Source of the DNA: Pseudobdellovibrionaceae bacterium
GTDB lineage: Bacteria; Bdellovibrionota; Bdellovibrionia; Bdellovibrionales; UBA1609
Reading direction: 5' to 3'
Length of the DNA stretch: 64,000 nt
Assembly (NCBI GenBank): GCA_020635075.1
Contig: JACKAM010000002.1
Span: 310,001-374,000, forward strand
Every line of letters starts with the position of its first letter. Position 1 is the stretch's first letter. The notes under the pieces were generated by a model, which was not told where the DNA came from, did not search any database, and saw only the letters and a list, made by a program, of their open reading frames with translations. Shown here in pieces: positions 55,401-63,712 of the stretch. The position numbers and the translations under genes were made by a program.

Positions 55401-55630
55401 CCAGACACCGAACGGATTTCATCTTCCAGTGGTTTGGTGATTTTGGTTTCCACGTCCTCAGGAGAAGCCCCGTCATAAGAAGTTGTTACCTGGGCCATGG
55501 CAAAGTCCACCGCGGGAAAACTTTCCGCATTCAGCCGCAAAAGACCGCCAATCCCGAACACTACCACAAACAAAGACAGCACGACGGTGAACTTGCTATT
55601 ATCAATAAAAAACCGAGCCCATCTTTCCAT
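52457..55630 (-). CDS. RND-type efflux transporter
   Basis: The protein has 1057 residues, the usual size. It has twelve helices in two halves, with periplasmic porter domains, and the conserved D-N pair in GMLVDNSVVISENFTR and the IVNSGIVLITFIDE repeat region. AAAGGAAG lies before the ATG. It lies 12 bases after the tolC-like gene. No membrane-fusion protein is encoded in the operon, so it either borrows an adaptor or works differently. Confidence 0.93.
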   Translation of the reverse strand: MERWARFFIDNSKFTVVLSLFVVVFGIGGLLRLNAESFPAVDFAMAQVTTSYDGASPEDVETKITKPLEDEIRSVSGIKDVRSVSQAGLSKILIRADIDNVNVPEVMADLQRAVDRVNDLPPDLRERPTFLEIKSEEFPVVELAIIGSNVNRQRDLVADLLKEDLEDVKTILSVRQDGYKKRQFNVILDPARMRALHIGVDEVLGKLQARNINVPGGSLKKGETQDLLRIEGRIRDREELANVLIRSNFSGQQIFLKDVATVEDGEEDARILTRYNGREATLLTVLKKGGADTIAMVKLIDEKVGDFREKYGDQFEFTIFNNESQRVKNRLEVLTSNAVSGLVLVIVFLMIFLPGKIGFVASLSLPIAVMASLGFMPIFDMNLNAVTILAQVIALGMLVDNSVVISENFTRLRRSEGLDAKEAALKSIRQLALPISATVFTTIAAFLPMLVTTGIMGQFIKYIPIVVSVALIVSLGESFFLLPMRLVSSSSERDKFKEESKDWFETKAVKPFKKIVRWTVQHRYIALGIFTVGLVGSIVLMTVFNKMVLFPADQTEIYIARIEAPKGTQLEITDKVLAEVSVKSKEAIGEHMLHAVARTGTVQVGPSDPKGKSGNTVGFITMYVDEYAKNNIKHTEMLAKLRALKFDSRADVTFEAMVNGPPVGEPINGTFRSNNAESLNQVVTKVIEEMSKIEGVRDMRADDVIGDDEVYVEIDYPKADRLGLEVKMIGDTVRAAVQGKAVSNVNLNNKKVDLRVQFRPEFRRDLEDLEKLKVMDRQGNLIPLGSIATFRKQTGSPQIKRFDYKRSKTVTGDIDDAVITAIEANKKMEEIFAGLRNQHKDVSLVFGGEAENTRESMDSLWNALGLSLIGIFALLVFLFNSYLRPGVIMTTIPLGLVGFSIAFALHGRPISFLAMIGMIGLGGIIVNSGIVLITFIDELRQDKSLSLEDVLVEASGLRLRAVVVSSLTTISGLLPTAYGIGGSDAILIPMTLAMAWGLTSGTILTLIWVPAAYAIIEDIGRLGGRLIGRKDSVEEQGGDRVRSHSPVVTETIKEVSP

Positions 55631-55642
55631 TTGCCGCTTCCT

Positions 55643-57109
55643 TTACAACTGATTCACTTCACAGGGGTAATCAGTAAAGACTTGAAAATAATCGAGCAGA
55701 GTATGCACAACTGAGAGTTTAATATTCACTTCAGCCAAAAGACTTTGAAACATGGCATCTTCATCATTGATCAAGGCCGTCACCGGCACCCGGGCCTGGA
55801 GGTATTTACGATTCATCACCTTGAGTGACTTCTGCAGATTGGTGCTATTCACCTGAGCACTGGCAATGGACTGTTGCAAGAGCCGAATCAGAGGACCGAT
55901 CTCCTCATGCTGACTGTTGATGCGGCCAAGGAGTTTTTGTTTTTCGGCGAGAAACCTTTGCCGATCCAAATCCGCCAAGATCTTTTCCGTCTTTTTGCTC
56001 TGTCCCCCTAAAGGAACAGAGACCAACAGCCCTACCGCATAGCCTGCTTGGCCGTTGTCCTGAAGATCTTCCGTGGAAAGGGATGTTCCCTGGTCCACTC
56101 CGCTTACCTGAACCTCAGCACTTAATTTGACATCCACATCACTGTGGGTGGCGGTGATTCTTTTTTGACCCAAATGCTCCTGTTCAAGGAGCTTGACCAT
56201 TTCATCAAGTGAAGTCGCCTCCCAGGGGGTTTCCTTTTTGCCGGCAATGGATTGGGTGCAGGCCAAGACCCCGTTAACGGCCTTGTCCAAATCATAGGGG
56301 GCGAGACCCAGGACCTGCTGATGAAGACCGGGCAGCTGTTCCTTCAACTGGCGGTACAAAATTTCCTTTTGGTATTCGAGCGAAGTCAAATTCCCCTGCC
56401 GGGCAGCCACCAGAGCTTCCCACCGGGCCACTTCACCCGCATCGCCCACTGAGTTGCGCAGGCGTTGTTTGGCATCTTTCAACTGTCGATGTGAGGTTTC
56501 CAAAAGCCCTTGGGAGATGCGCCAGGCCTCCTGGTTGGCCACTAAGGACCAATAGAGTTTACGCACATTCAGTTCAAAGCTCTTTTGTTGAACGACACTG
56601 TCCAGTTTTTGAATCTCATTGCGCAGACTCAGGTTTTCCAACTGGGTGTGACCTGTCTTTCCCAACCAGTCCCGCCACAAATCCATGGTGGCTTTCACTT
56701 GAAGTCCGGTGCGAGTGGCGCGGTCAATACTGCCATCGGCGGTTGATCTTTGATCGGTAAAGGCATGAACCCCAACAGTGGTTCCATAGGACGATGCCTT
56801 TTCCACTCCCAGTGACAACAAATGTGTGGGACCAAAAGTGGGAATAAACACGGCAATGGATTTCTCTTTTGAGTTTTGATAATTGCCCTGGCCGACAAAT
56901 CGGGTTTGGTATCTCTCTTCCAGTTGTCCCAATTGTCCTTCTACCTGCAGCCTTCCGGCTTCAATTTGTAGGGCAATGGGAGCTTCCTGTTTGGCCAATT
57001 CCACCAGCTTTTTTTCATCCAAATTGAGTGTCGGCGCCTGCGCCCAGGCCGAGCGCACCGCCAGTAGGGTGAGTCCCACAACCGCGATCATCCACTTCAA
57101 CTGCTTCAT
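55643..57109 (-). CDS. TolC-family outer-membrane efflux protein
   Basis: The protein has 488 residues with a signal peptide (A-W-A-Q). Two long coiled-coil regions (~150-260 and ~365-480) separated by strand-rich parts match the TolC fold. It heads the efflux operon with RND and tetR. The upstream 80 bases contain two copies of an operator-like palindrome. Confidence 0.85.
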   Translation of the reverse strand: MKQLKWMIAVVGLTLLAVRSAWAQAPTLNLDEKKLVELAKQEAPIALQIEAGRLQVEGQLGQLEERYQTRFVGQGNYQNSKEKSIAVFIPTFGPTHLLSLGVEKASSYGTTVGVHAFTDQRSTADGSIDRATRTGLQVKATMDLWRDWLGKTGHTQLENLSLRNEIQKLDSVVQQKSFELNVRKLYWSLVANQEAWRISQGLLETSHRQLKDAKQRLRNSVGDAGEVARWEALVAARQGNLTSLEYQKEILYRQLKEQLPGLHQQVLGLAPYDLDKAVNGVLACTQSIAGKKETPWEATSLDEMVKLLEQEHLGQKRITATHSDVDVKLSAEVQVSGVDQGTSLSTEDLQDNGQAGYAVGLLVSVPLGGQSKKTEKILADLDRQRFLAEKQKLLGRINSQHEEIGPLIRLLQQSIASAQVNSTNLQKSLKVMNRKYLQARVPVTALINDEDAMFQSLLAEVNIKLSVVHTLLDYFQVFTDYPCEVNQL

Positions 57110-57120
57110 CTCTTCGCCCT

Positions 57121-57206
57121 CTTTCCGGTTTGGAATTCAAACGTTTGTTTTAATTTACCGGAAAGCCCCCTCCCCCACAAGGACATTTTCAAACAAACGT
57201 TTGAAA
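57121..57206. promoter_or_regulatory. Paired TetR-type operators upstream of tolC
   Basis: The palindrome CAAACGTTTG occurs at 57138-57147 and 57194-57203, each inside AAACAAACGTTTGAA in opposite orientation and 56 bases apart centre to centre. The first is nested within a wider inverted repeat, CTTTCCGGT (57121) and ACCGGAAAG (57157). The sites lie 29-95 bases before the tolC ATG. They are the natural target of the operon's TetR. Confidence 0.7.
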
Positions 57207-57309
57207 TTTCTCAAATGTATGTAATTACTGTATTTAATTGAATCTCAACCTGGATCGATCAGCTGCATCCAAAAAAGAACATCGGCACCCAGACTGCCAA
57301 ATACATGGC

Positions 57310-57954
57310 TTAATCCGCTCCGCGCATACAGCCCCGATCTGGCTCTTCCCAAACCTCATAGTTTGGCGTTATCTCTATACCAGATTTTACTCGTCGCCCT
57401 TTGAGCGTCGTCTCTTTTGCCGGTCGCAAACAGCGAATGTCAGAAAACTTGATTCCCTTTTTGGGAAGCTCCTTTGGGAAATCAATCACGGACCCAGCTG
57501 GAATTACCCCTTCAGGCAACTTCAGATCCTCACAAAGCTTGATCTCAAAAACTTCCAGCGTCTGCGCGTGCTGACCCAAGTATTCACAGATCTTGATGCC
57601 ATTGATCGTGATGGGGCCTTTAAAGTAAACATGCCAAAGGTCAGATCGACCTTCCACCACAACACCGGCAGGGTAATTGCGCCCACCCATTTCAACTTGA
57701 GCAGTCGTCGTTAGCCCAACATTCAGACCATCGATTGGATCCATGAGATTCAAGCGGACATCAACTTTTTGAAAATCAGTCTTGGCAAAGAAGGGGATTA
57801 CCTTGAGGTTCTGATTTTGATTCTCAGACAATGATGATGTTGGATTTTTAGCAGAATCGGCCAAGCACCTCAACCCACTCAATCCAATCAGACCAAAACA
57901 GCAACTCCCCATGAATCGAATTATTAATTTCCAAAATGCATTACTATTGAGCAT
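57310..57954 (-). CDS. Exported protein, single copy of the GQHAQ repeat family
   Basis: The protein has 214 residues with an N-terminal signal-like helix (to ~30). Conserved with the protein at 60500: C-x-x-LGQHAQTLEVFEIKLCED, then a G-x-x-P-A-G-S motif and an IRCL Cys. The ATG overlaps the large peptidase gene stop by 11 bases. Function is unknown; a periplasmic partner or inhibitor of the peptidase is possible. Confidence 0.75.
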   Translation of the reverse strand: MLNSNAFWKLIIRFMGSCCFGLIGLSGLRCLADSAKNPTSSLSENQNQNLKVIPFFAKTDFQKVDVRLNLMDPIDGLNVGLTTTAQVEMGGRNYPAGVVVEGRSDLWHVYFKGPITINGIKICEYLGQHAQTLEVFEIKLCEDLKLPEGVIPAGSVIDFPKELPKKGIKFSDIRCLRPAKETTLKGRRVKSGIEITPNYEVWEEPDRGCMRGAD

Positions 57955-59632
57955 TAGGCACTAATCCTATATGAATATGATGATAGTGACCTTTAATCAT
58001 CTTTGTCTTGAATTTGATCGGCTGATTTCCAACACCACTATCAGGAAATGGTGTGAGATCGCACTCAACATCCGGAGTCGAAAAGTCATCAACACACTTT
58101 CCTATCGGCACCAAAGCACCACCTAAGCTCTCAGCCAACATTTCTTTTTGTTCAATAGTCCCCGAAAGCATGATCCTCTGCTGCCATCGCTCTCTTGCGG
58201 GAGCCACAGGAGGAGGTAAATTGGGCTGTGGTGGCGGTTTTTTGGGGCCAGGAGAAAAATATATGAAGGCTCGCGGAAACCGCTGCGTTAGATCGGTCCA
58301 TTTGTGTCGATTGTACACGGTCCAGCGACTTAGGCGTATTATTGCACGTAAATTCCTGGCGGCAATTCTGCGGTTTTTCTCTAGCTCCAAATTGTAGTCA
58401 GGCACACTTACCGACGTCACACTTTGGGCAATCAACTCAGGACATACTGAAGATGTGGCCAGACAGGCTTGACGGGCGGTCTCGCTAAGTCCCTCAAGGG
58501 CTAACAAGAATTCTTTGGAATGGTCCCAATCCTTGATTCTCCTAGTAGCGTTAGGATGATCATAATAATTCTCAAAACTGCCCTTAACCTCACATGCTGA
58601 TTGCTCGTCAGGAATCGAGGGTTGACTCACGACCACAGCCTGAAATTCAAACGGGATCTGATCTCCTGAACCTACCGCGAAGGCAGAGCAATCTTGATCC
58701 GAAAAATACCTAAGATCCATGTGCTCGCCATCCTTGTGAGACATATGGGTGGTGTTCAGTGCTTCCTCCTGATAATTTACAGAAAATCTTCCCCCAAAAG
58801 GCAGAGACCCATCGTTGCACAGTGTCCTCACTCCCATGACATTGGTGAGGTAATGAACCACTTCTGCCATTTCAGATGAAACATAGCTACTCATGGAAGT
58901 ACTGTAATCTCTCGTACAGCCGCCTGCAACGTAATTATGGGGCTGATTATCCTTACGTCTCAAATTGAACGAGGTCTTAAAGGTTCTTTCTAGTGGCTCG
59001 CCCGATGTAACCTTGAGTCCAGTTTCCGTTTCTGTACCCACGAAGGTGTAAGCAAACTTTAGGTCGCTGATCTTTCTGGAGTTGTGATTGGCCCAATTAT
59101 ACTTTTGCGAAATGGTCGTCATCATGCCTTCAATGTGATCCTCAATGCCTCCTGACGCCAAAAGCTCAGAATAAAGAACGTCCTTCTTTTTGGCATTCCC
59201 GGTATTTGTCGCGTGGTCTTCCCTGAGTGGCAGATCAAATTCCAATAAATCGTGGCTTTCGTTGCCAACAAAAACCCGAACGCTGTCCCAGGTCACCTTG
59301 TCTTCATTGTATTCCGCAGTAAACGAGTACCGGGGTACAAAGCGACCACCCCTGTTTTTGTAGGTATTGGAAGTTTCAGTGCTCTGAAATAACCCTGTTA
59401 AATCCAAATCAACAGGAAACAGCCCCTCTGTTTTGCTCAAGGACCGCTGAGCATCTCCGGTTGAAGAGTAGATCTGACTGGCTTGTTGGCTGCTGGGGAC
59501 CGATGGCTGATCGGCGTCTCCGTTGGTTCCTTTGTTGATTGCCGTTAACTTGATGTAGTCAACCCTGGGAAAAGAGACGTAACAATGAGCCCGATACTCA
59601 GTTTCCCATTGTTGAGGAGCAGTTGGTATCAT
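57944..59632 (-). CDS. LAS-type zinc peptidase-like protein, probably 5'-truncated
   Basis: The product is 562 residues as called. The LAS (M15/M74-like) zinc signature is present: H299-x6-D306 in SHKDGEHMDLRYF and H552-x-H554 in HHIHIGL near the C terminus, with a ~245-residue insert between. LAS enzymes cut peptidoglycan cross-links. No signal peptide or ribosome-binding site precedes ATG 59632, and the frame stays open to the edge of the palindrome at 59670, where a TGA stops it. The true 5' end has probably been lost there. Confidence 0.72.
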   Translation of the reverse strand: MIPTAPQQWETEYRAHCYVSFPRVDYIKLTAINKGTNGDADQPSVPSSQQASQIYSSTGDAQRSLSKTEGLFPVDLDLTGLFQSTETSNTYKNRGGRFVPRYSFTAEYNEDKVTWDSVRVFVGNESHDLLEFDLPLREDHATNTGNAKKKDVLYSELLASGGIEDHIEGMMTTISQKYNWANHNSRKISDLKFAYTFVGTETETGLKVTSGEPLERTFKTSFNLRRKDNQPHNYVAGGCTRDYSTSMSSYVSSEMAEVVHYLTNVMGVRTLCNDGSLPFGGRFSVNYQEEALNTTHMSHKDGEHMDLRYFSDQDCSAFAVGSGDQIPFEFQAVVVSQPSIPDEQSACEVKGSFENYYDHPNATRRIKDWDHSKEFLLALEGLSETARQACLATSSVCPELIAQSVTSVSVPDYNLELEKNRRIAARNLRAIIRLSRWTVYNRHKWTDLTQRFPRAFIYFSPGPKKPPPQPNLPPPVAPARERWQQRIMLSGTIEQKEMLAESLGGALVPIGKCVDDFSTPDVECDLTPFPDSGVGNQPIKFKTKMIKGHYHHIHIGLVPNAQ

Positions 59633-59669
59633 CTGAAGCTGTATCTTTCCGAAGGATTGATTTAAGTGG

Positions 59670-59728
59670 AGTGACCGTCACTTTTTGGTATTGCAGTACA
59701 ATACTAAAAGTTGACGGTCACCTTACTA
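59670..59728. repeat. 59-bp palindromic element C, copy 1
   Basis: AGTGACCGTCACTTTTTGG...to CTTACTA. The arms GTGACCGTCA and TGACGGTCAC are themselves palindromic, and the middle GTATTG-CAGTA-CAATAC completes a 51-base hairpin. A copy at 62223 differs at about three bases. Reading frames on both sides of this copy are cut at its edges. Confidence 0.93.
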
Positions 59729-60361
59729 CAAAACATCTCGCGAAGCTTTAGTGAGGATGAAGAGGGCGGTCAAAGCAGCAACCTCGGTCAGTCCGTGGAC
59801 AACGAAGACTTGGGAGCTGCCCTCCGCTACCAACCCGAAACTGAGAAGGACTGGAGCCTGGGAACGGATGCCGGTATCAAACTGGTTTCACCCCCTGATC
59901 CCTTTTTGCGCTTTCGTATGCGCCGTACCTGGTGGCCAGGAAATTGGGAAATCCGCGCCACAGAAACCGTCTTTTGGTTTAAGTCCGAAGGCTATGGTCA
60001 TACGGAATCCCTAGAGTTTGACTATCCTCTCAGCCTTTCTTTTCTGTTTCGTTTTGCCAACCAGGCCTCCTGGCGCAAAAATGATCTGGAGTACCGCTTC
60101 GACAACACCCTTAATTTGTTTCAGAGAGTGAGCGACCGCTTGGCCATTGCCTACACCGCCGGGATGCACGGCCGCGATGTTCCGGCCGTCGCCGTTGATT
60201 CCTATTCCTTTGGCGTCAACTTCCGTCGCCGCATTCACAAAGACTGGTTGTTTTTCAACATCAAACCTGGCGGCTTCTGGCCCCGTGAAGAGAACTTCAC
60301 TTATGTCGCCTCCATCAGCTTCAAACTCGAAGTCATGATCGGTCAGGGCGAAACATGGTAG
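59729..60361 (+). pseudogene. 3' remnant of an outer-membrane protein gene
   Basis: The frame is open through the palindromic element (a TTG at 59711 lies inside it), so the natural 5' end is gone. About 210 residues remain: acidic start, then alternating strands rich in Trp/Arg/Phe (NFRRRIHKDWLFFNIKPG) typical of an outer-membrane barrel or its C-terminal strands. No signal peptide is left. It ends before a hairpin at 60391. Confidence 0.7.
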
Positions 60362-60390
60362 GCTGCCAACTCCGCCCTCAATTCAGCACA

Positions 60391-60413
60391 AGTGTTTGAG
60401 TCATTCAAACACT
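60391..60413. terminator. Hairpin between convergent genes
   Basis: AGTGTTTGA-GTCAT-TCAAACACT, a perfect 9-bp stem, followed by GTTATTTT. It lies between the barrel remnant and the GQHAQ protein gene. Confidence 0.5.
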
Positions 60414-60499
60414 GTTATTTTGCCGCAGCCGACAAGCCCATTAAGCCAGTCAGAAATTCTTTAGTATAATCCCAATCCAGAATTCGCCGATACACGTGA

Positions 60500-61168
60500 T
60501 TACTCACTTTCGGAGGTTTCCCACACTTGAACCTCACACGAAGTGATCTTGTCAGGGTCCGATGGCATTCCCGTTTCAGATCGAGGTGCAAGGATAGAGC
60601 CCGTCAAAAAGGTGCGGCCCTTGAACTTCATACTTGCCCCAGGTGAAATACACCCTACTTCGGGCCACCTCTGACCCGCCTTAACCTTGCCGTTAATAAA
60701 AGAGACAAAGGAACCTCCCGGTATCCTCAAACCATTGATCTCCGAATCCTCACATAGCTTGAGCTCAAAAATCTCCAGCGTCTGTGCGTGCTGGCCCAGG
60801 TTGCCACATACTTTTATAGAGTTCACTTCTACAACCATCTTCTCTCCACCCAGGCGGAAAAGAGTACCTATTCCCGATACAAATGTTCCTCGCGGATAGG
60901 TAATACCCCCTATCTTCACAGGCTTTTTTACCCATAATTTAACAACAAAGTCTGTAGGGGATGGCCCCTCATTAAACACCTGGCTTATGTACACATTGTC
61001 CCAAACCATATCTTTAAAGATCGGCCACTTCGATAGCTTTTCCAAATCATCCTTTAGGACAACTGGAGGACTACTCTTCATTACCTTAGGGATATCATCG
61101 TTCGAATCTGCAATAACGGAGACCGAGACAACAATCAAACAACTTAGAAAAGCACTTCTCCAAATCAT
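60500..61168 (-). CDS. Exported protein, GQHAQ repeat family
   Basis: The product is 222 residues from ATG 61168, eight bases after GGGGGAG (a TTG at 61186 is less likely). The signal peptide covers ~1-20. It shares LGQHAQTLE-(I/V)-FE-(L/I)-KLCED, INGLRIPGGS, and a CIS-x-G-x-x-x-K-x-x-G tail with the protein at 57310, and INGL(K/R)xPxG and G-T/S motifs with the repeats at 62323. It starts 24 bases after the truncated large gene, mirroring the first pair. Confidence 0.78.
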   Translation of the reverse strand: MIWRSAFLSCLIVVSVSVIADSNDDIPKVMKSSPPVVLKDDLEKLSKWPIFKDMVWDNVYISQVFNEGPSPTDFVVKLWVKKPVKIGGITYPRGTFVSGIGTLFRLGGEKMVVEVNSIKVCGNLGQHAQTLEIFELKLCEDSEINGLRIPGGSFVSFINGKVKAGQRWPEVGCISPGASMKFKGRTFLTGSILAPRSETGMPSDPDKITSCEVQVWETSESE

Positions 61169-61192
61169 GACAGATCTCCCCCTCAACCAATA

Positions 61193-62222
61193 TCACTGAT
61201 AAATTCCCAAATGTAGATGATCGATATGCCCTGACGCACCATCGTTTCTCAAATTCTTATTATCTCCAGGCTCTTGGTGTAAATCACACTGGGCATCCTC
61301 ATCGCACGATCCAATTCTCACTAAACCCGAACCATCTGCAGACAGACTCAACATGTCATGGTCATCCACTGTTCCATCTAAAAATAGCTTTTTCTGCCAT
61401 TCGGGGCGGCTATCAGTTTCCTTAATAAATGAAATCATCACCTGAACTTTATCAAATCTCAGACTCAACGCTGTCCACGTTCGTCTGTTATACACGACCC
61501 ATCGACTCAGTCTTTTCATCGCTGCTAGATTCCTAACGGAAATCCTTCGGTTCTTCTCTAGCTCCAGATAGTAATTGGAAACACTAGCTGGCGTGATTTT
61601 TTGGGCAATTAGCTCGGGACAAGTCGAGGAAGTTGTCAAGCAGGTTTGACGAGCAGTCTCGCTGAGTCCCATCATGTCTGCCAGGAACTCCTTTGTATGG
61701 TCCCAGTCCTTAATCCGCCTCGATGCTTTTGGGTGATCATAGTAGTCTTCAAAACTACCTTTAGTATCACACGCGGAATGCTCATCAGGGATCACAGGCT
61801 GATTAACATTAATCGCTCCTTGAAACTTGAACGGAATCCGATCTCCCGGATCTACCAAAAAGGCAGAGCAATCTTGATCCGAAAAGTATCTAAGATCTAT
61901 ATGTTTTCCTCCATCGTGGGTACCATGTCCCAACTGAGGGATATCCAGATTAACTCGAAACTGACCACCAAAAGGCAGAGACCCATCGTTGCACAGCGTC
62001 CTCACTCCCATCACATTGGTGAGGCAATGAACGACTTCCGCCATTTCAGATGACACGTAACTACTCATCGTACCACTGTAATCATCTATGCAGCCGTTCA
62101 CAACGTAATTATGGGGCTGATTATCCTTACGTCTCAAATTGAACGAAGTCTTAAAAGTTCTTTCTAGTGGCTCGCCTGAAACAACCTTGAGTCCTGTGCC
62201 GGTTTCTGTACCCACGAGGTAG
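61193..62222 (-). pseudogene. 5'-truncated paralogue of the LAS-type peptidase
   Basis: The remaining ~340 residues match the C-terminal 365 of the protein at 57944, with long identical stretches (LERTFKTSFNLRRKDNQPH; 43 identical bases in the gene). The frame ends at the palindromic element at 62223, where homology stops in the middle of FVGTET. The zinc signature H100-x6-D107 and H333-x-H335 is intact, so a shortened active domain could still be made from the GTG at 62215, but there is no signal peptide or ribosome-binding site. Confidence 0.78.
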
Positions 62223-62281
62223 AGTGACCGTCACTTTTTGGTATTGCAGTACAATACTAAATAGTGACGGTCACCTTACTA
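62223..62281. repeat. 59-bp palindromic element C, copy 2
   Basis: Same element as at 59670, in the same orientation and 2,553 bases away. Its left edge is the truncation point of the peptidase paralogue; its right edge is 41 bases from the next gene's stop. Confidence 0.93.
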
Positions 62282-62322
62282 AAAGTATGTCTGTATCTGG
62301 ATAATTGGGATACCCCGCTGAA

Positions 62323-63663
62323 CTACTTCGTACAGTTCCCGGGTGAAAAATCCTTGTGAATGATTTTACCATTCGAAATTAACCCAAGACTTCCCTTGGG
62401 AAGGACTGTCCCTAGGATTTTAGTATCCTGATCCACATGGATACAGCGGATAGGTGGGAATCCTTGACTGATCCGTTTTTCATGACGGCCAAAATACAAG
62501 GTCGCCCCCTTAGGTAATTTCAATCCGTTGATTTTGGCATCCTTCATCAGTTGCAAAGAGCGAGGGTTGCCGTTGTCCACATCAAAAACCGCTGTGCCGC
62601 CAAACTCCGCACCTCCATATTTGATCGACTCGGCCCCAAACAGCACCTGTTCTTTCCCATCCGGACCCGCAACAAAAATGAGAGAGCCTTTCGGCCGTTG
62701 GAGATCATAGAACCGAAAGTCCTTTTTGACCGAAACCACATATCGGATGTCTGGAAATGAGGATCCAAGCCTTATCTTCTTAAGGGAGGAAATTTGGCTG
62801 TAGGCCAGTACATAATCCTCTGGACTTAATTCCCTCAATCCCGGGGCTTTCCGCACGGAATCGAAGTTCTTTGTTTCTCCCGCCCGCCAAAGTAGCTTTC
62901 CATTTTCATCCAAACCCTCTTTATCCGAGCTTTTACCGGTGTGGTCGCAGTTAACACATGGCGCCTCCGTCGCCGGCGGCTCCACAATGTCGGGAGGGGT
63001 GTAAAGGCAGGTGTTCTCATTAAACTCCAGCTGAAGCTTTCCCGCATCATCTATATGAACCAGTCTTCTCTTCCACACATGAGTCCCCTGGATCGTCATA
63101 TCCTCCTTCCCCTGAAGGCAAACAATTGGCGGAAACTCCGAGGTTAATGGGCCCCTATGGCGCCTAAAGTTGATTGATGTCAACTTAGGCAGCCTAACTC
63201 CATTAATGACTACATCTTTCAAGGTTCTGGCTTCTCGAGGATTTCCGGTATCGATATCCATTGAGCTTACTGCTATCTCTTTTCCTTTCCACAGGGCAGC
63301 GGATTCACCAGAAATACGCATTTCTGGTCCTCCCCACACTCCACCTAGTCCAGTTATCTTTGTGCCCTTCCTGCCATGTACCTCATAGATTCGGAAGTCC
63401 TTGTTAATGATGAGTTCAAACTGAATTTGAGGAACTGCGAAGCCACTTTCCGGATCAGCTTCAAGATAATCACTAATACTCAACTCATAGTCACCAGGCT
63501 TCAACTTGTCCAATCCCGGAATACCCATCAAATATTTGATACTCCGAAGCTGCCCTTCTGTCCATGGTGTCCCCTCTGAACCACCAGGCAAGGTAACCAA
63601 TCCTTCCTGACCCCAACCTGCTGCGCTCCAGGCAATACAGAGAAGAAATATCAACGTCTTCAC
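62323..63663 (-). CDS. Exported protein with two ~190-residue repeats
   Basis: The protein has 446 residues from GTG 63663 behind GGGGAG, with a signal peptide (W-G-Q). Repeat 1 (~38-235) and repeat 2 (~265-446) align: GLxxLxPxDYxL, a V/I-N-KDFR-x-Y core, DxDxGNPR-x-x-x-L-K-D, INGxxLPK and FxRHxxxxxxxFPPIxC. Between them is the Cys-rich PCVNCD linker. The repeat is the same family as the GQHAQ proteins at 57310 and 60500. Function is unknown. Confidence 0.75.
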   Translation of the reverse strand: MKTLIFLLCIAWSAAGWGQEGLVTLPGGSEGTPWTEGQLRSIKYLMGIPGLDKLKPGDYELSISDYLEADPESGFAVPQIQFELIINKDFRIYEVHGRKGTKITGLGGVWGGPEMRISGESAALWKGKEIAVSSMDIDTGNPREARTLKDVVINGVRLPKLTSINFRRHRGPLTSEFPPIVCLQGKEDMTIQGTHVWKRRLVHIDDAGKLQLEFNENTCLYTPPDIVEPPATEAPCVNCDHTGKSSDKEGLDENGKLLWRAGETKNFDSVRKAPGLRELSPEDYVLAYSQISSLKKIRLGSSFPDIRYVVSVKKDFRFYDLQRPKGSLIFVAGPDGKEQVLFGAESIKYGGAEFGGTAVFDVDNGNPRSLQLMKDAKINGLKLPKGATLYFGRHEKRISQGFPPIRCIHVDQDTKILGTVLPKGSLGLISNGKIIHKDFSPGNCTK

Positions 63664-63712
63664 ATCAACTCCCCATCGGTCTCTTGTTGCGGGTGAAAGG
63701 TGACCTGCCTAT

